Assembly: GCF_003385495.1 (NCBI RefSeq) | Contig: NZ_QNUH01000005.1 | Coordinates: forward strand, 124,001-188,000 | DNA from: Chryseobacterium elymi | GTDB lineage: Bacteria; Bacteroidota; Bacteroidia; Flavobacteriales; Weeksellaceae | DNA length: 64,000 nucleotides | Direction of reading: 5' to 3' | In this document: one piece after another, positions 53,005 to 61,425 of the stretch | Layout of the letters: every line of letters begins with the position of its first letter | Position numbering within the stretch: the stretch's first letter is position 1 | The notes under the pieces: generated by a model | The model's input: the letters and a program-made list of their open reading frames with translations, nothing else | Database searches by the model: none | Told to the model about the DNA's origin: nothing | Made by a program: the position numbers and the translations under genes

Positions 53005-53034
53005 TAAAAAATCCGCAGAATACTCTGCGGATTT
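53005..53034 (-). terminator. Intrinsic terminator before rel/spoT
   Basis: On the minus strand AAATCCGCAGA and TCTGCGGATTT form a perfect stem around GTAT, followed by a T run. It ends the 121-residue gene upstream of rel. Confidence 0.8.
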
Positions 53035-53060
53035 CCGGTTATTAGATTTTGTGTTTTCTG

Positions 53061-53426
53061 TCAGAATTTAACTTCTGAATCCATGCCACTGCTTGATGCC
53101 TTTATTCTCACATCGGGACTGGGATGGATGTCGGCTCTGTTTCTGGCATCAATAAATCGTTTAATGTGATCGTAATGTGCCTCTCCAATACCCATATTCT
53201 CGAATAAATAGGTCTTCAGTACTGAATTCTGGCTGAAAATATTTCGGGCGCCATCAGTTTGGTTATTATCTTTTACCGCAACACTCGCGAGATACTGAGA
53301 GGTTTCAGAGCCGTTATGAAGATATACTATGTAATCTGAATTTTCAAATCCTGAATTTTCCAGATCGGCTTCAAGCTTTTTGTAATCGCTGTGGTGTGCA
53401 AATAATCCAGCTAATATATTTGACAT
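53061..53426 (-). CDS. Hypothetical small cytoplasmic protein
   Basis: From ATG 53426 (MSNILAGLFAHHSDY) the product has 121 residues; a TTG two codons upstream is less likely. It has no signal or membrane segment. The alternating pattern SDYKKLEADLENSGFENSDYIVYLH, then a helix-rich region, recalls general-stress or 'heat induced stress protein' domains with a ferredoxin-like fold, but the match is weak. It is followed by its own terminator and lies upstream of rel/spoT. Confidence 0.6.
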   Translation of the reverse strand: MSNILAGLFAHHSDYKKLEADLENSGFENSDYIVYLHNGSETSQYLASVAVKDNNQTDGARNIFSQNSVLKTYLFENMGIGEAHYDHIKRFIDARNRADIHPSPDVRIKASSSGMDSEVKF

Positions 53427-53719
53427 AAGCAATAGTTTTTAAATTGTACTTAAAGATAATAAATATTTTTCAATATTGTTGCTATTAATTTATTAAATTT
53501 TACAATTTATTATTTTATCTATAGTATAATGTTAAAATATTTGAAAATGTCTATTGAACACCTGTTTGATTTTAATGATGAAATAATCTGTACGTTTGGG
53601 TGGAACGGGGCAAAATATTTCTATTGAATATATTTAAATCTGCCATATCCGTAAAGTCCATTCGGAATAAAACATAAAAAAACGGACCAAAGCCCGTTTC
53701 CATTGAATATTATTAAATT
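53427..53719. other. AT-rich gap with a terminator for acs
   Basis: I see no convincing gene here. A 32-codon frame at 53529-53627 is not supported by any start or neighbour evidence. The only clear signal is the hairpin listed at 53676-53700 near the acs end. The rest is AT-rich and may hold the promoter of the 121-residue gene. Confidence 0.45.
53676..53700 (-). terminator. Intrinsic terminator after acs
   Basis: On the minus strand AAACGG and CCGTTT pair around GCTTTGGT and are followed by seven T. Confidence 0.65.
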
Positions 53720-55627
53720 TTAAATCCTTTCATTTTTAATTTCCTCTACAATTTCAGGATTCAACAGGGTGGAAATATCTCCGAAATTACTGAAATCTCC
53801 TTCTGCAATTTTCCTCAGAATCCTACGCATAATTTTTCCGGAACGTGTTTTCGGAAGCCCTGAAACAAACTGTATTTTGTCAAGCTTGGCAATAGGTCCT
53901 ATCTGGTCTGATATCAGTTGATTAATCTCCTTTTTAAGATTTTCCTTGTCACGGCCTTCTCCGGTTTCTTTTAAGATCACAAAGCCATATAAAGCATTTC
54001 CTTTGATGTCATGAGGATAACCAACAATAGCAGATTCTGCAACAGCTGGGTGCTCATTGATACTGTCTTCAATAGGAGCAGTCCCTAAATTATGCCCGGA
54101 AACAATGATCACATCATCTACACGGCCAGTAATTCTGTAATACCCGACCTCATCTCTTAAAGCACCATCACCTGTGAAGTATTTTCCGGGAAAAGCGCTG
54201 AAATAGGTTTCCTTATATCGTTGGTGGTCGCCCCAGATCGTTCTTGCGATTCCCGGCCACGGAAATCGGATGCAGAGATTTCCTGTCACCTGGTTTCCTG
54301 TAATTTCATTGCGCTTATCATCCATCAGTACTGGTTGGATGCCTGGTAAAGGAAGTGTGGCATAAGTGGGTTTGGTTGGGGTAACGAAAGGAAGTGGGGA
54401 GATCATGATTCCTCCTGTTTCCGTCTGCCACCATGTATCTACAATAGGACATTTTTTATTTCCAACATGATCATTGAACCAATGCCAGGCTTCATCATTG
54501 ATAGGCTCACCTACGGAACCGATCACCTTCAATGAGCTCAGGTCATGTTTATCTACCCATTCCGTGCTTTCTTTGGCCAATGAACGGATGGCGGTAGGAG
54601 CGGTATAGAACTGGGTGATTTTATGTTTTTCAATAACTTCCCAGAAACGGTCCGGTTCAGGATAAGTAGGTATCCCTTCGAAAATCACAGTGGTTGCTCC
54701 GTTAAGCAGAGGACCGTATAAAATGTAGGAATGTCCCGTAATCCATCCGATATCTGCTGTACACCAATAGATATCATTCTCTTTATAATTAAATACATTT
54801 TTAAAGGTGTAGGCGGTGTATACCATGTATCCTGCAGAAGTGTGAAGCATTCCTTTCGGTTTTCCGGTAGAACCTGAGGTATACAGGATGAAAAGAGGAT
54901 CTTCGGCATCCATGATTACAGTAACGAAATCTGCGGAGGCTTTTTCATACAGTTCCGCCATCCAGTGGTCTCTGCCTTCTTTCATTTTAATTTCGTTGTG
55001 TGTTCTTTTCACAACCAGAACGGATTCTACGCTTGGTGTTTTTTCCAATGCTTCGTCTACAATGCTTTTCAGATCAAGAACTTTGTTTCCCCTGTAGCTG
55101 CCATCAGAAGTGATGATCATTTTGGCATTACAGTCATTCACCCTTGAAGCCACGGCGGAAGCTGAAAATCCTGCAAAAATAACGGAATGTACAGCGCCTA
55201 ATTTGGCACAGGCAAGCATGGTAACAGCTAATTCGGGGATCATCGGAAGATAGATGCATACTCTGTCTCCTTTTTCAATGCCCATTTCACGTAAAACATT
55301 GGCTGTTTTGTTGACACGGTTATACAATTCAGTATAGGAAATATGCTGTGCTTCCTCTTTCGGGTCGTTGGGCTCCCAGATAATGGCAGTTTTATCACCT
55401 CTTACTGCAAGATGTCTGTCGATACAGTTTTTAGTGATATTTAATTTAGCATTCTTAAACCATGTGATTTTGGCTTCGTTCATATCATACTTAACCACCT
55501 TGCTCCATCTTTGGTACCACACAAAATTTTGATCGGCTATCTTATCCCAGAATTTTTTAGGATTTTTAATAGACTTTTTATACTCTTCAAAATAATGTGG
55601 CAGATCTTCAATTAAGTAATTTCTCAT
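53720..55627 (-). CDS. acs: Acetyl-CoA synthetase (AMP-forming)
   Basis: Acs activates acetate to acetyl-CoA via acetyl-AMP. The 635-residue protein has the ANL motifs: YTSGSTGKPKGM near residue 250, DTWWQTETGGIMISP near residue 400, YFTGDGALRD with the hinge region, and PKTRSGKIMRR at the end. The last contains the lysine that is regulated by acetylation in relatives. DTWWQTETGG is the acyl-pocket tryptophan segment of acetate enzymes. It lies 60 bases after prpE in a same-strand run with a sensor kinase, regulator and MHS transporter, which supports a role in acetate use. Confidence 0.95.
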   Translation of the reverse strand: MRNYLIEDLPHYFEEYKKSIKNPKKFWDKIADQNFVWYQRWSKVVKYDMNEAKITWFKNAKLNITKNCIDRHLAVRGDKTAIIWEPNDPKEEAQHISYTELYNRVNKTANVLREMGIEKGDRVCIYLPMIPELAVTMLACAKLGAVHSVIFAGFSASAVASRVNDCNAKMIITSDGSYRGNKVLDLKSIVDEALEKTPSVESVLVVKRTHNEIKMKEGRDHWMAELYEKASADFVTVIMDAEDPLFILYTSGSTGKPKGMLHTSAGYMVYTAYTFKNVFNYKENDIYWCTADIGWITGHSYILYGPLLNGATTVIFEGIPTYPEPDRFWEVIEKHKITQFYTAPTAIRSLAKESTEWVDKHDLSSLKVIGSVGEPINDEAWHWFNDHVGNKKCPIVDTWWQTETGGIMISPLPFVTPTKPTYATLPLPGIQPVLMDDKRNEITGNQVTGNLCIRFPWPGIARTIWGDHQRYKETYFSAFPGKYFTGDGALRDEVGYYRITGRVDDVIIVSGHNLGTAPIEDSINEHPAVAESAIVGYPHDIKGNALYGFVILKETGEGRDKENLKKEINQLISDQIGPIAKLDKIQFVSGLPKTRSGKIMRRILRKIAEGDFSNFGDISTLLNPEIVEEIKNERI

Positions 55628-55687
55628 ATCCCTTCGTTTTTTGAAATTTGAATTTTATTAATATTAAATATATATTTAATTTATGGC

Positions 55688-57574
55688 TTAGGCCCTATAG
55701 TCATTGATTTTTTCCTGAATTTCCTCAATGATTTTTTCATCATCGATGGTTGACGGAATCTGAAAATCTTTTCCATCCAGCAAGGTTCTTATCAGTTTTC
55801 TTAAAATCTTTCCGGAGCGGGTTTTGGGTAAGCGTTTGACAACCATGGCGTTTTTTAAAAAAGCCACAGCCCCGATCTTTTCACGAACCATTCTGATGAT
55901 ATCTTTTTCTATTTCCTCTTCAGATATTCCTGTTCCGTTTTTCAAAACAACCGTGGCAAAAGGAACCTGTCCTCTCAGTTCATCATCGATACCTACGACA
56001 GCGCATTCGGCAACATCGGGATGTGACGAAACAATTTCCTCCATTTCTGAGGTGGAAAGCCTGTGTCCGGCTACATTAATGACATCATCTACTCTCCCGG
56101 TAATGAAAATATAACCGTCTTCATCCTGAATGGCACCATCTCCGGAGAAATAATAGCCTTTGTATTGGGATAGGTAGCTGCTCTGAAAACGTTCATTGTC
56201 ATTCCAGATGCCTAAAAGCGCCCCGGGTGGAAGTGGAAGTTTGATAATTAAGTAACCCTCCTGATGAGCGTCGAGTTCATATCCATTTTCATCAAAGATC
56301 TTAATGTCATATCCGGGAATAGGTTTTCCGGCTGCAGCTCTTTTGATTTTATACTGATCATCGAATGTCATTAAGCCTAACATAGGCCATCCGGATTCTG
56401 TCTGCCACCAGTGATCGATAGCAGGAACTCCAATATGCTCTGTAAACCAATCTAAAGTGGCCACATCGCATCTTTCGCCGGCTAAAAACTGCTTTTTGAA
56501 ATGAGACAGATCGTATTTTTTAACCAGTTCTCCGTTTGGATCCTCTTTTTTAATAGCCCGGATGGCTGTAGGGGCAGTAAACATTGCAGAAACTTTATAT
56601 TCTGAAATAATTCTCCAGAACGTACCTGCATCTGGAGTCATGATCGGTTTTCCTTCAAAGATGATCGTTGTATTCCGGTTGATAAGCGGTCCGTAGACAC
56701 TAAAACTGTGACCTACCGCCCAGCCGAAATCTGAAGCTGCCCAATACGTTTCTCCGGGCTCAACACCGTAAATATATTTCATGGAGAATTTCAATGCGGT
56801 TGCATAACCTCCGGTGTCACGTGCAATTCCTTTGGGTTTTCCTGTAGTTCCGGAAGTGTAAAGCAAATACAGCGGATGAATAGATTCCACAGAAACACAA
56901 TCTACAGGCTCCGATTTTTGAACCAGTTCTTCGTAATCAATCAGCCCTTCGAACATTTCGTGCTGGTTGTCTACCAGTTTTCTGTTGTAAACAATAATAT
57001 TATCGACTTTATCCTGGGCCAGTTCAATGGCTTTTTCTACAAGTGGCAGATAAGGAATTCTTTTGGCTATCTCTACACCTGCTGTGGCTGTGATCAATGC
57101 TTTGGGTTTACAGTCATCAATTCTTACCACCAATTCGTTCGGTGCAAAACCTCCGAAAACGACATTGTGAATCACCCCGATTCTTGCACAGGCCAGCATT
57201 GCAAACAGAGTCTGTGGGATCATCGGCATGTAAATAACGGCTGTATCGCCTTTTTTTAAGCCTAACGAGACGAGTCCACCTGCGAGTTTTGATATTTCTT
57301 CTTTAGCCTGATCAAAAGTGTAAGTTATTTTCTGGCCAGTAACTGGAGAATCATAAATAATGGCGATCTGATCTCCAAAACCGTCTTCAATATGTTTATC
57401 GATGCACAGATAGCACATATTGAGTTTTCCGTCAGCATACCACTGCGGATAATCATTTTTACCTTTGGAAAGAATTTGTTCAGGAAACTCAAACCACTGA
57501 ATTTCTTTGGCCTGTTCCTTCCAGAAATTTTCTTTGTCTTCTATACTTCGTTTAAATAGAGTATCTGCGTCCAT
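55688..57574 (-). CDS. prpE: Propionyl-CoA synthetase-type acyl-CoA synthetase
   Basis: This AMP-forming enzyme of 628 residues resembles PrpE, which activates propionate. It has YTSGTTGKPKGIARDTGGYATAL (split over two adjacent motifs), DHWWQTESGWPMLG and YYFSGDGAIQDEDGY, and the C-terminal PKTRSGKILRK lysine. The GIARDTGGYA variant after the P-loop is typical of propionyl-CoA synthetases, whereas acs has LHTSAGYMV. Substrate overlap with acetate and butyrate is likely. It is transcribed with acs; a 256-bp gap with a MITE-like repeat lies upstream. Confidence 0.85.
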   Translation of the reverse strand: MDADTLFKRSIEDKENFWKEQAKEIQWFEFPEQILSKGKNDYPQWYADGKLNMCYLCIDKHIEDGFGDQIAIIYDSPVTGQKITYTFDQAKEEISKLAGGLVSLGLKKGDTAVIYMPMIPQTLFAMLACARIGVIHNVVFGGFAPNELVVRIDDCKPKALITATAGVEIAKRIPYLPLVEKAIELAQDKVDNIIVYNRKLVDNQHEMFEGLIDYEELVQKSEPVDCVSVESIHPLYLLYTSGTTGKPKGIARDTGGYATALKFSMKYIYGVEPGETYWAASDFGWAVGHSFSVYGPLINRNTTIIFEGKPIMTPDAGTFWRIISEYKVSAMFTAPTAIRAIKKEDPNGELVKKYDLSHFKKQFLAGERCDVATLDWFTEHIGVPAIDHWWQTESGWPMLGLMTFDDQYKIKRAAAGKPIPGYDIKIFDENGYELDAHQEGYLIIKLPLPPGALLGIWNDNERFQSSYLSQYKGYYFSGDGAIQDEDGYIFITGRVDDVINVAGHRLSTSEMEEIVSSHPDVAECAVVGIDDELRGQVPFATVVLKNGTGISEEEIEKDIIRMVREKIGAVAFLKNAMVVKRLPKTRSGKILRKLIRTLLDGKDFQIPSTIDDEKIIEEIQEKINDYRA

Positions 57575-57602
57575 ATTAATTTTGTGTTTTATGTTTCTTG
57601 TT

Positions 57603-57757
57603 ATTGCGAGGAGTGAAGCGACGAAGCAATCTCTTTAAAGCAATGCTAAGACTTAATGTTCTAAACAACTTTAACAAAATCATAATGGTTGAAACTGAAA
57701 CCATTAAGGTCTATTTAAGAATTAAGATTATTAAGATTGCTTCGCTTTGCTCGCAAT
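57603..57757. repeat. MITE/REP-like inverted repeat upstream of prpE
   Basis: Left arm 57603-57632 and right arm 57734-57757 are inverted copies sharing ATTGCGAG and AAGCAATCT at the ends. The left arm carries six extra bases. Between them lies a smaller hairpin (TAATGGTT at 57683-57690 with AACCATTA at 57699-57706). The ATTGCGAGG...GAAGCAATCT motif is a known type of dispersed repeat in many bacteria. Confidence 0.75.
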
Positions 57758-57778
57758 GACGGTGTATTAATTTCCAGT

Positions 57779-57826
57779 ATCTCAAGTCTCATATCTCGTG
57801 TCTTATATCTGATGTCTTGATTCTCT
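57779..57826. repeat. Word array next to the response-regulator stop
   Basis: Degenerate repeats of TCTCATATCT and TCTTATATCTGATGTCT fill the space between the MITE-like element and the response-regulator stop. The style matches arrays at 10141-10190 and 46126-46165. Confidence 0.45.
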
Positions 57827-57830
57827 TACT

Positions 57831-58193
57831 CTACTCAAATATCTCCTCAATCTGCTGTATCAGTTTCTTAATGGAATAAGGTTTCGTTACATAAGCATCA
57901 GCACCCATTTTCAGGCCTTTTTCAATGTCTTTAGGATTGTTTTTTGCACTCAGAAAAATGACTTTTGTATCTTTCATTCTTTCATCTTTTTTAATGGCTT
58001 CCAAAGTGCTGTATCCGTCCAGATTGGGCATCATGATGTCCAGAAGAATGACGTCCGGAACCATTGTTTTCAGGAAATCCAGAACTTCCGTTCCGTCTCT
58101 TGCAATGTAAACGTCGTAGCCGTTTTTCTTAAAACTGTATTCCAGTGACATTAATATTTTGTGTTCGTCATCGGCAATAATAATCTTTCTCAT
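57831..58193 (-). CDS. Single-domain response regulator
   Basis: The 120-residue protein is only a receiver domain. Asp8 and Asp9 bind the metal, Asp52 in VILLDIMMP is the phosphoacceptor, and the conserved Ser in FLSAK and Lys in VTKPYS are in place. There is no DNA-binding or enzyme domain, so it must act through a partner or protein contacts. It starts six bases after the SSF-histidine kinase stop, so the two are almost surely a pair. In CrbS/CrbR systems of Proteobacteria the regulator has a LuxR-type domain, which is missing here. Confidence 0.93.
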   Translation of the reverse strand: MRKIIIADDEHKILMSLEYSFKKNGYDVYIARDGTEVLDFLKTMVPDVILLDIMMPNLDGYSTLEAIKKDERMKDTKVIFLSAKNNPKDIEKGLKMGADAYVTKPYSIKKLIQQIEEIFE

Positions 58194-58199
58194 AGATGG

Positions 58200-60899
58200 T
58201 TATTGGTTTTGTTCAACTTCATTTTTTGTTATGCTGTAAGGAATGCTTATCGTAAAAGTTACACCCAGGCCGCTGTTTTCTGCTTTTATTGTTCCGCTAT
58301 GTGCATGTACAATTTTCTTTGAAATAGCCAGTCCGAGTCCGCTTCCTGTAGGTTTTAAAATGTTCTGGTTTTTTGACTGATAAAATTTATCGAAAATCAT
58401 TTCCAGGTCCTCTTCGGGAATATGTTGTCCGGTATTGAAAATGGTAATGATCAGGTGATTTTCTTTTTCAGCGAGTTTGGTTTGTATGGTTCCCTGGTCA
58501 TCGGTGAACTTTAAAGCATTCCCGAGAATATTTTGGAAAAGCTGGATCATTCTCGCTTCATCATATTCAAATACAGTTTGATTCAGGAGATTCACTTCAC
58601 TTAAATGAATGTTTTTTTGCTGTATCAGATGGAGTAGAGGATTTAAAGCTTTTTTGTAGGTTTCAAGAATATTATTTTCTTTAATGTTTAAAGCAATTTC
58701 TCCGTGTTCCAGTTTGTCGAGGTAGAGAATATCGTTGATGATCTCGCTTAATCTATCAGATTCCGTAATGATATTGTTTAAAAATTCCTGCTTGATATCC
58801 GTTGGAATATCGTCATCGTCAGCTAAAATTTCCCCTGCCGAACGGATGGCGGTGATTGGGGTCCTTAATTCATGGGCTACAGAATCCAGGAAATCGTCTT
58901 TCTGGCGGTCTTTAATGATCAGGCTTTCATTGGCGGTTCTCAGGTCATTGGAAAGTTTCTGTAATTCTTCGGACTGTTCAGTCAATTTTTTATTAAGGGT
59001 AATGTTTTCTTTAGATTCCTCTAAGATATTCAAAACCTCCTTTAAAGATATTTTATCTTCTTTGGTGACTCCCTCAATCAGAATTTTTGCAGATGCGGTC
59101 CCGATCCTTCCCGCCAGAAGGTTTTCAGAAAACTTGATAAATCTTGAATCCGCAGTTTCAGTTTTAGAATCTATATTATATTTTAAATTAAATATCCTTA
59201 GGGCTTGATCCGTTTTATTTTTTCCTAAAAATCTTTCCAGAATATTTTTAATGTCCGAAACATAAGCAGTTCCGCGCCAGATAAAAGCATTCTCATGGTT
59301 TTGGATATACCTGTCGATGTCTACATATAATTCTGCGAAATTTCTTTCCCGGTAATTCCCTTTAACGCTTACAGAAATAATAGTGAACAAGGCTGTGTTG
59401 GTGAAAATAGACCAGAAGAAGATCTGTGGGATTCTGCTTAAAAAAGGAATATTAAAAAATGTGAACGCATCATACATCTCACGGATGACACCTTTGAACT
59501 CCTGGTTGTATGAGAAGTAATACTGCGGAATAATCAGTCCGAAATAGCAGATTGCCAGCCCTGCAAGCAGTCCTGCTACAGCGCCTTTATAACTTCCTCT
59601 TCTCCAGAATATTGCTCCAAAAAATGAAGGGGCAAGCTGTGCAATTACAACAAACGAGATAAGCCCTACGGAATCCAGCGATGTTTTCAGAATAAAATAC
59701 TTATAGAAAACAAAAGCCATGATGATCAGAGCAAAAATGCTGAATTTTCGAATGTTTGTAATATTTCTTGTATTCTGAACCTCGTTTTCGGATTTGAATT
59801 TTCCCAACAAACCATAAGGAATGATGAGGTTATTGGAAAGCATGATGGATAAAGTAATGGCTGAAATAATGATCATGGAAATGCACGAACTCAGTCCACC
59901 CAGAAACACAAAAACTGTAATTAAAGTATTGTCAAAATGCTGAGGAATCAGGATGGAGTAGAACTCCGGATTTACCTTTTCTCCATCAAAAATAAGCCTT
60001 CCTCCCCAAGCAATCGGGAAGATAAATATGGTGAAAATCAATAGATATAAAGGGAAAAACCAGATCGCTGTTCTGATGTGTTTTTCCTGCCGGTTCTCAA
60101 TAATTGCCGTGTGAAACTGTCTTGGAAGAATACAGATGGCTGTTGCGGAAATCATACATAATACCATCCAGTTCATAGCACCTTCAATTCCGTTGAATGT
60201 ATTTTTTTCTTTAAAATCTTGAAATTTACTAGCCTTTTCATAGATATCTGAAAAGCCATCGAATACGAAGTAAATGACAAAAATACCTAAAATAATAATA
60301 AACAAAAGCTTTAAAAAACTTTCCAGGGCAATGGCGGAAATAATTCCCAGACGTTTTTCTGATGCATCCACATATCGTGTTCCGTAATAGGATGAAAACA
60401 AAGCGATTAAAACAACCACAAACGTTGCGTTATCGGTCAGTATATTATTGGATATTGAAGTCTCGGTAACCAAGTGAAAAGTTTCGGAAATAGCTTTGAT
60501 CTGAAGTCCTATATAAGGGACGATAGCCAGAAGACATACAATTGTGATAATAGCACTGAAATTTCTGCTGTTTCCATATCGTAAAGAAATAAAATCGGCA
60601 AGACTGCTGATTTTATTGACTCTGGAAATTCTTACAATTCTCGTATTGATGTAAATCCATGCGGGAATAATCATAATCGGTCCTATGTAAATCGGCAGAT
60701 AATTCAGTCCGCTAATGGCAGCTACACCAATGCTTCCGTAGTAGGTCCAGGCTGTGCAGTACACTGCCAGAGACAGTGCATAAATATACGGATTATTGAT
60801 CCACCGCTTGCTCTTTCTCTTCTCTGCCAGGTGGGCAACGAAGAACAAAAGGGCGAGATAGACTAAAACAACAATAAATAACGCAAAACTACTCATCAT
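58200..60899 (-). CDS. Sensor histidine kinase with SSF transporter and STAC domains
   Basis: The 899-residue protein joins a sodium:solute-symporter-like domain of about 12-13 helices (about 1-500), a STAC-type linker (about 515-600, NHENAFIWRGTAYVSDIKN) and a coiled coil. It ends with a HisKA-HATPase kinase (about 655-890). The phospho-His is His676 in VAHELRTP; the ATP site shows NILGNALKF and GSGLGLAISKK. This is the CbrA/CrbS plan, where the transporter part senses or carries a nutrient. The paired receiver gene follows; acs and prpE lie downstream. Acetate or propionate is a likely signal by context. Confidence 0.93.
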   Translation of the reverse strand: MMSSFALFIVVLVYLALLFFVAHLAEKRKSKRWINNPYIYALSLAVYCTAWTYYGSIGVAAISGLNYLPIYIGPIMIIPAWIYINTRIVRISRVNKISSLADFISLRYGNSRNFSAIITIVCLLAIVPYIGLQIKAISETFHLVTETSISNNILTDNATFVVVLIALFSSYYGTRYVDASEKRLGIISAIALESFLKLLFIIILGIFVIYFVFDGFSDIYEKASKFQDFKEKNTFNGIEGAMNWMVLCMISATAICILPRQFHTAIIENRQEKHIRTAIWFFPLYLLIFTIFIFPIAWGGRLIFDGEKVNPEFYSILIPQHFDNTLITVFVFLGGLSSCISMIIISAITLSIMLSNNLIIPYGLLGKFKSENEVQNTRNITNIRKFSIFALIIMAFVFYKYFILKTSLDSVGLISFVVIAQLAPSFFGAIFWRRGSYKGAVAGLLAGLAICYFGLIIPQYYFSYNQEFKGVIREMYDAFTFFNIPFLSRIPQIFFWSIFTNTALFTIISVSVKGNYRERNFAELYVDIDRYIQNHENAFIWRGTAYVSDIKNILERFLGKNKTDQALRIFNLKYNIDSKTETADSRFIKFSENLLAGRIGTASAKILIEGVTKEDKISLKEVLNILEESKENITLNKKLTEQSEELQKLSNDLRTANESLIIKDRQKDDFLDSVAHELRTPITAIRSAGEILADDDDIPTDIKQEFLNNIITESDRLSEIINDILYLDKLEHGEIALNIKENNILETYKKALNPLLHLIQQKNIHLSEVNLLNQTVFEYDEARMIQLFQNILGNALKFTDDQGTIQTKLAEKENHLIITIFNTGQHIPEEDLEMIFDKFYQSKNQNILKPTGSGLGLAISKKIVHAHSGTIKAENSGLGVTFTISIPYSITKNEVEQNQ

Positions 60900-61083
60900 A
60901 CCTTTTTACGATTACAAAAGAAATAATGATTGAGATTATCCACACAACGAACAGGTAGACCAGAATCATCGGATAGCCGAAAACATTTTTTTCACTGTTA
61001 AAAAGCAGTGAAATAGGAATGCTGAAAGCCATCATCAATCCGATGCTCAGGATAATCAGCTTTTGTTCGTGTCTTTTCTTCAT
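60889..61083 (-). CDS. Small two-helix membrane protein overlapping the SSF kinase gene
   Basis: From ATG 61083 (MKKRHEQKLIIL) the product is 64 residues with two helices (about 8-23 and 32-56) and the sequence FGYPMILVYLFVVW. It overlaps the kinase start by 11 bases, so it is probably translationally coupled. The two-helix layout with FGYP recalls the small subunits that accompany SSF-type transporters, such as DUF4212 proteins. That suggests a partner for the SSF domain of the kinase, but the match is only by eye. Confidence 0.7.
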   Translation of the reverse strand: MKKRHEQKLIILSIGLMMAFSIPISLLFNSEKNVFGYPMILVYLFVVWIISIIISFVIVKRYDE

Positions 61084-61152
61084 ACATGATGATGGATAAA
61101 AGATAATTGATGAGTTACCTATACCCATCAATTATCATTAATCGTTTATAAA

Positions 61153-61380
61153 TTAAATTTTATCGTCTGAATATTCTCCTGTCAGCGAATAGTATCCGAA
61201 AATAGCCATTCCACCGGAAACAATCGGCACCAGTATAAAAAGTATAATAATGCCGAAAACCAGATCTTCCTGTTTTCCTGAGGTTATTTTAGGGATTCCC
61301 ATTACGGTAATTCCGAAGTATGCAACAACCAATGCCACCAGAATCCATACAATGCCTAATATTTTTTTTAATCCGTTCAT
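61153..61380 (-). CDS. Small membrane protein (DUF6814-like), hypothetical
   Basis: The 75-residue protein has two helices (about 5-28 and 40-62) and a short polar tail (TGEYSDDKI). The helices flank a loop with Lys-Gln-Glu-Asp. It fits small Bacteroidota proteins of the DUF6814 type, which often sit beside MFS transporters. It lies between the MHS transporter gene, 45 bases away, and the small SSF partner candidate. Function is unknown. Confidence 0.68.
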   Translation of the reverse strand: MNGLKKILGIVWILVALVVAYFGITVMGIPKITSGKQEDLVFGIIILFILVPIVSGGMAIFGYYSLTGEYSDDKI

Positions 61381-61425
61381 TTTTAGTAGATTTAAAATTA
61401 ATAAATTTCTGAGTGATTATCTCTA

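Noticed and set aside
53529-53627. 32-codon frame in the gap before acs
   Set aside because: Too short, with no promoter or conserved motif visible; could be chance in AT-rich DNA.
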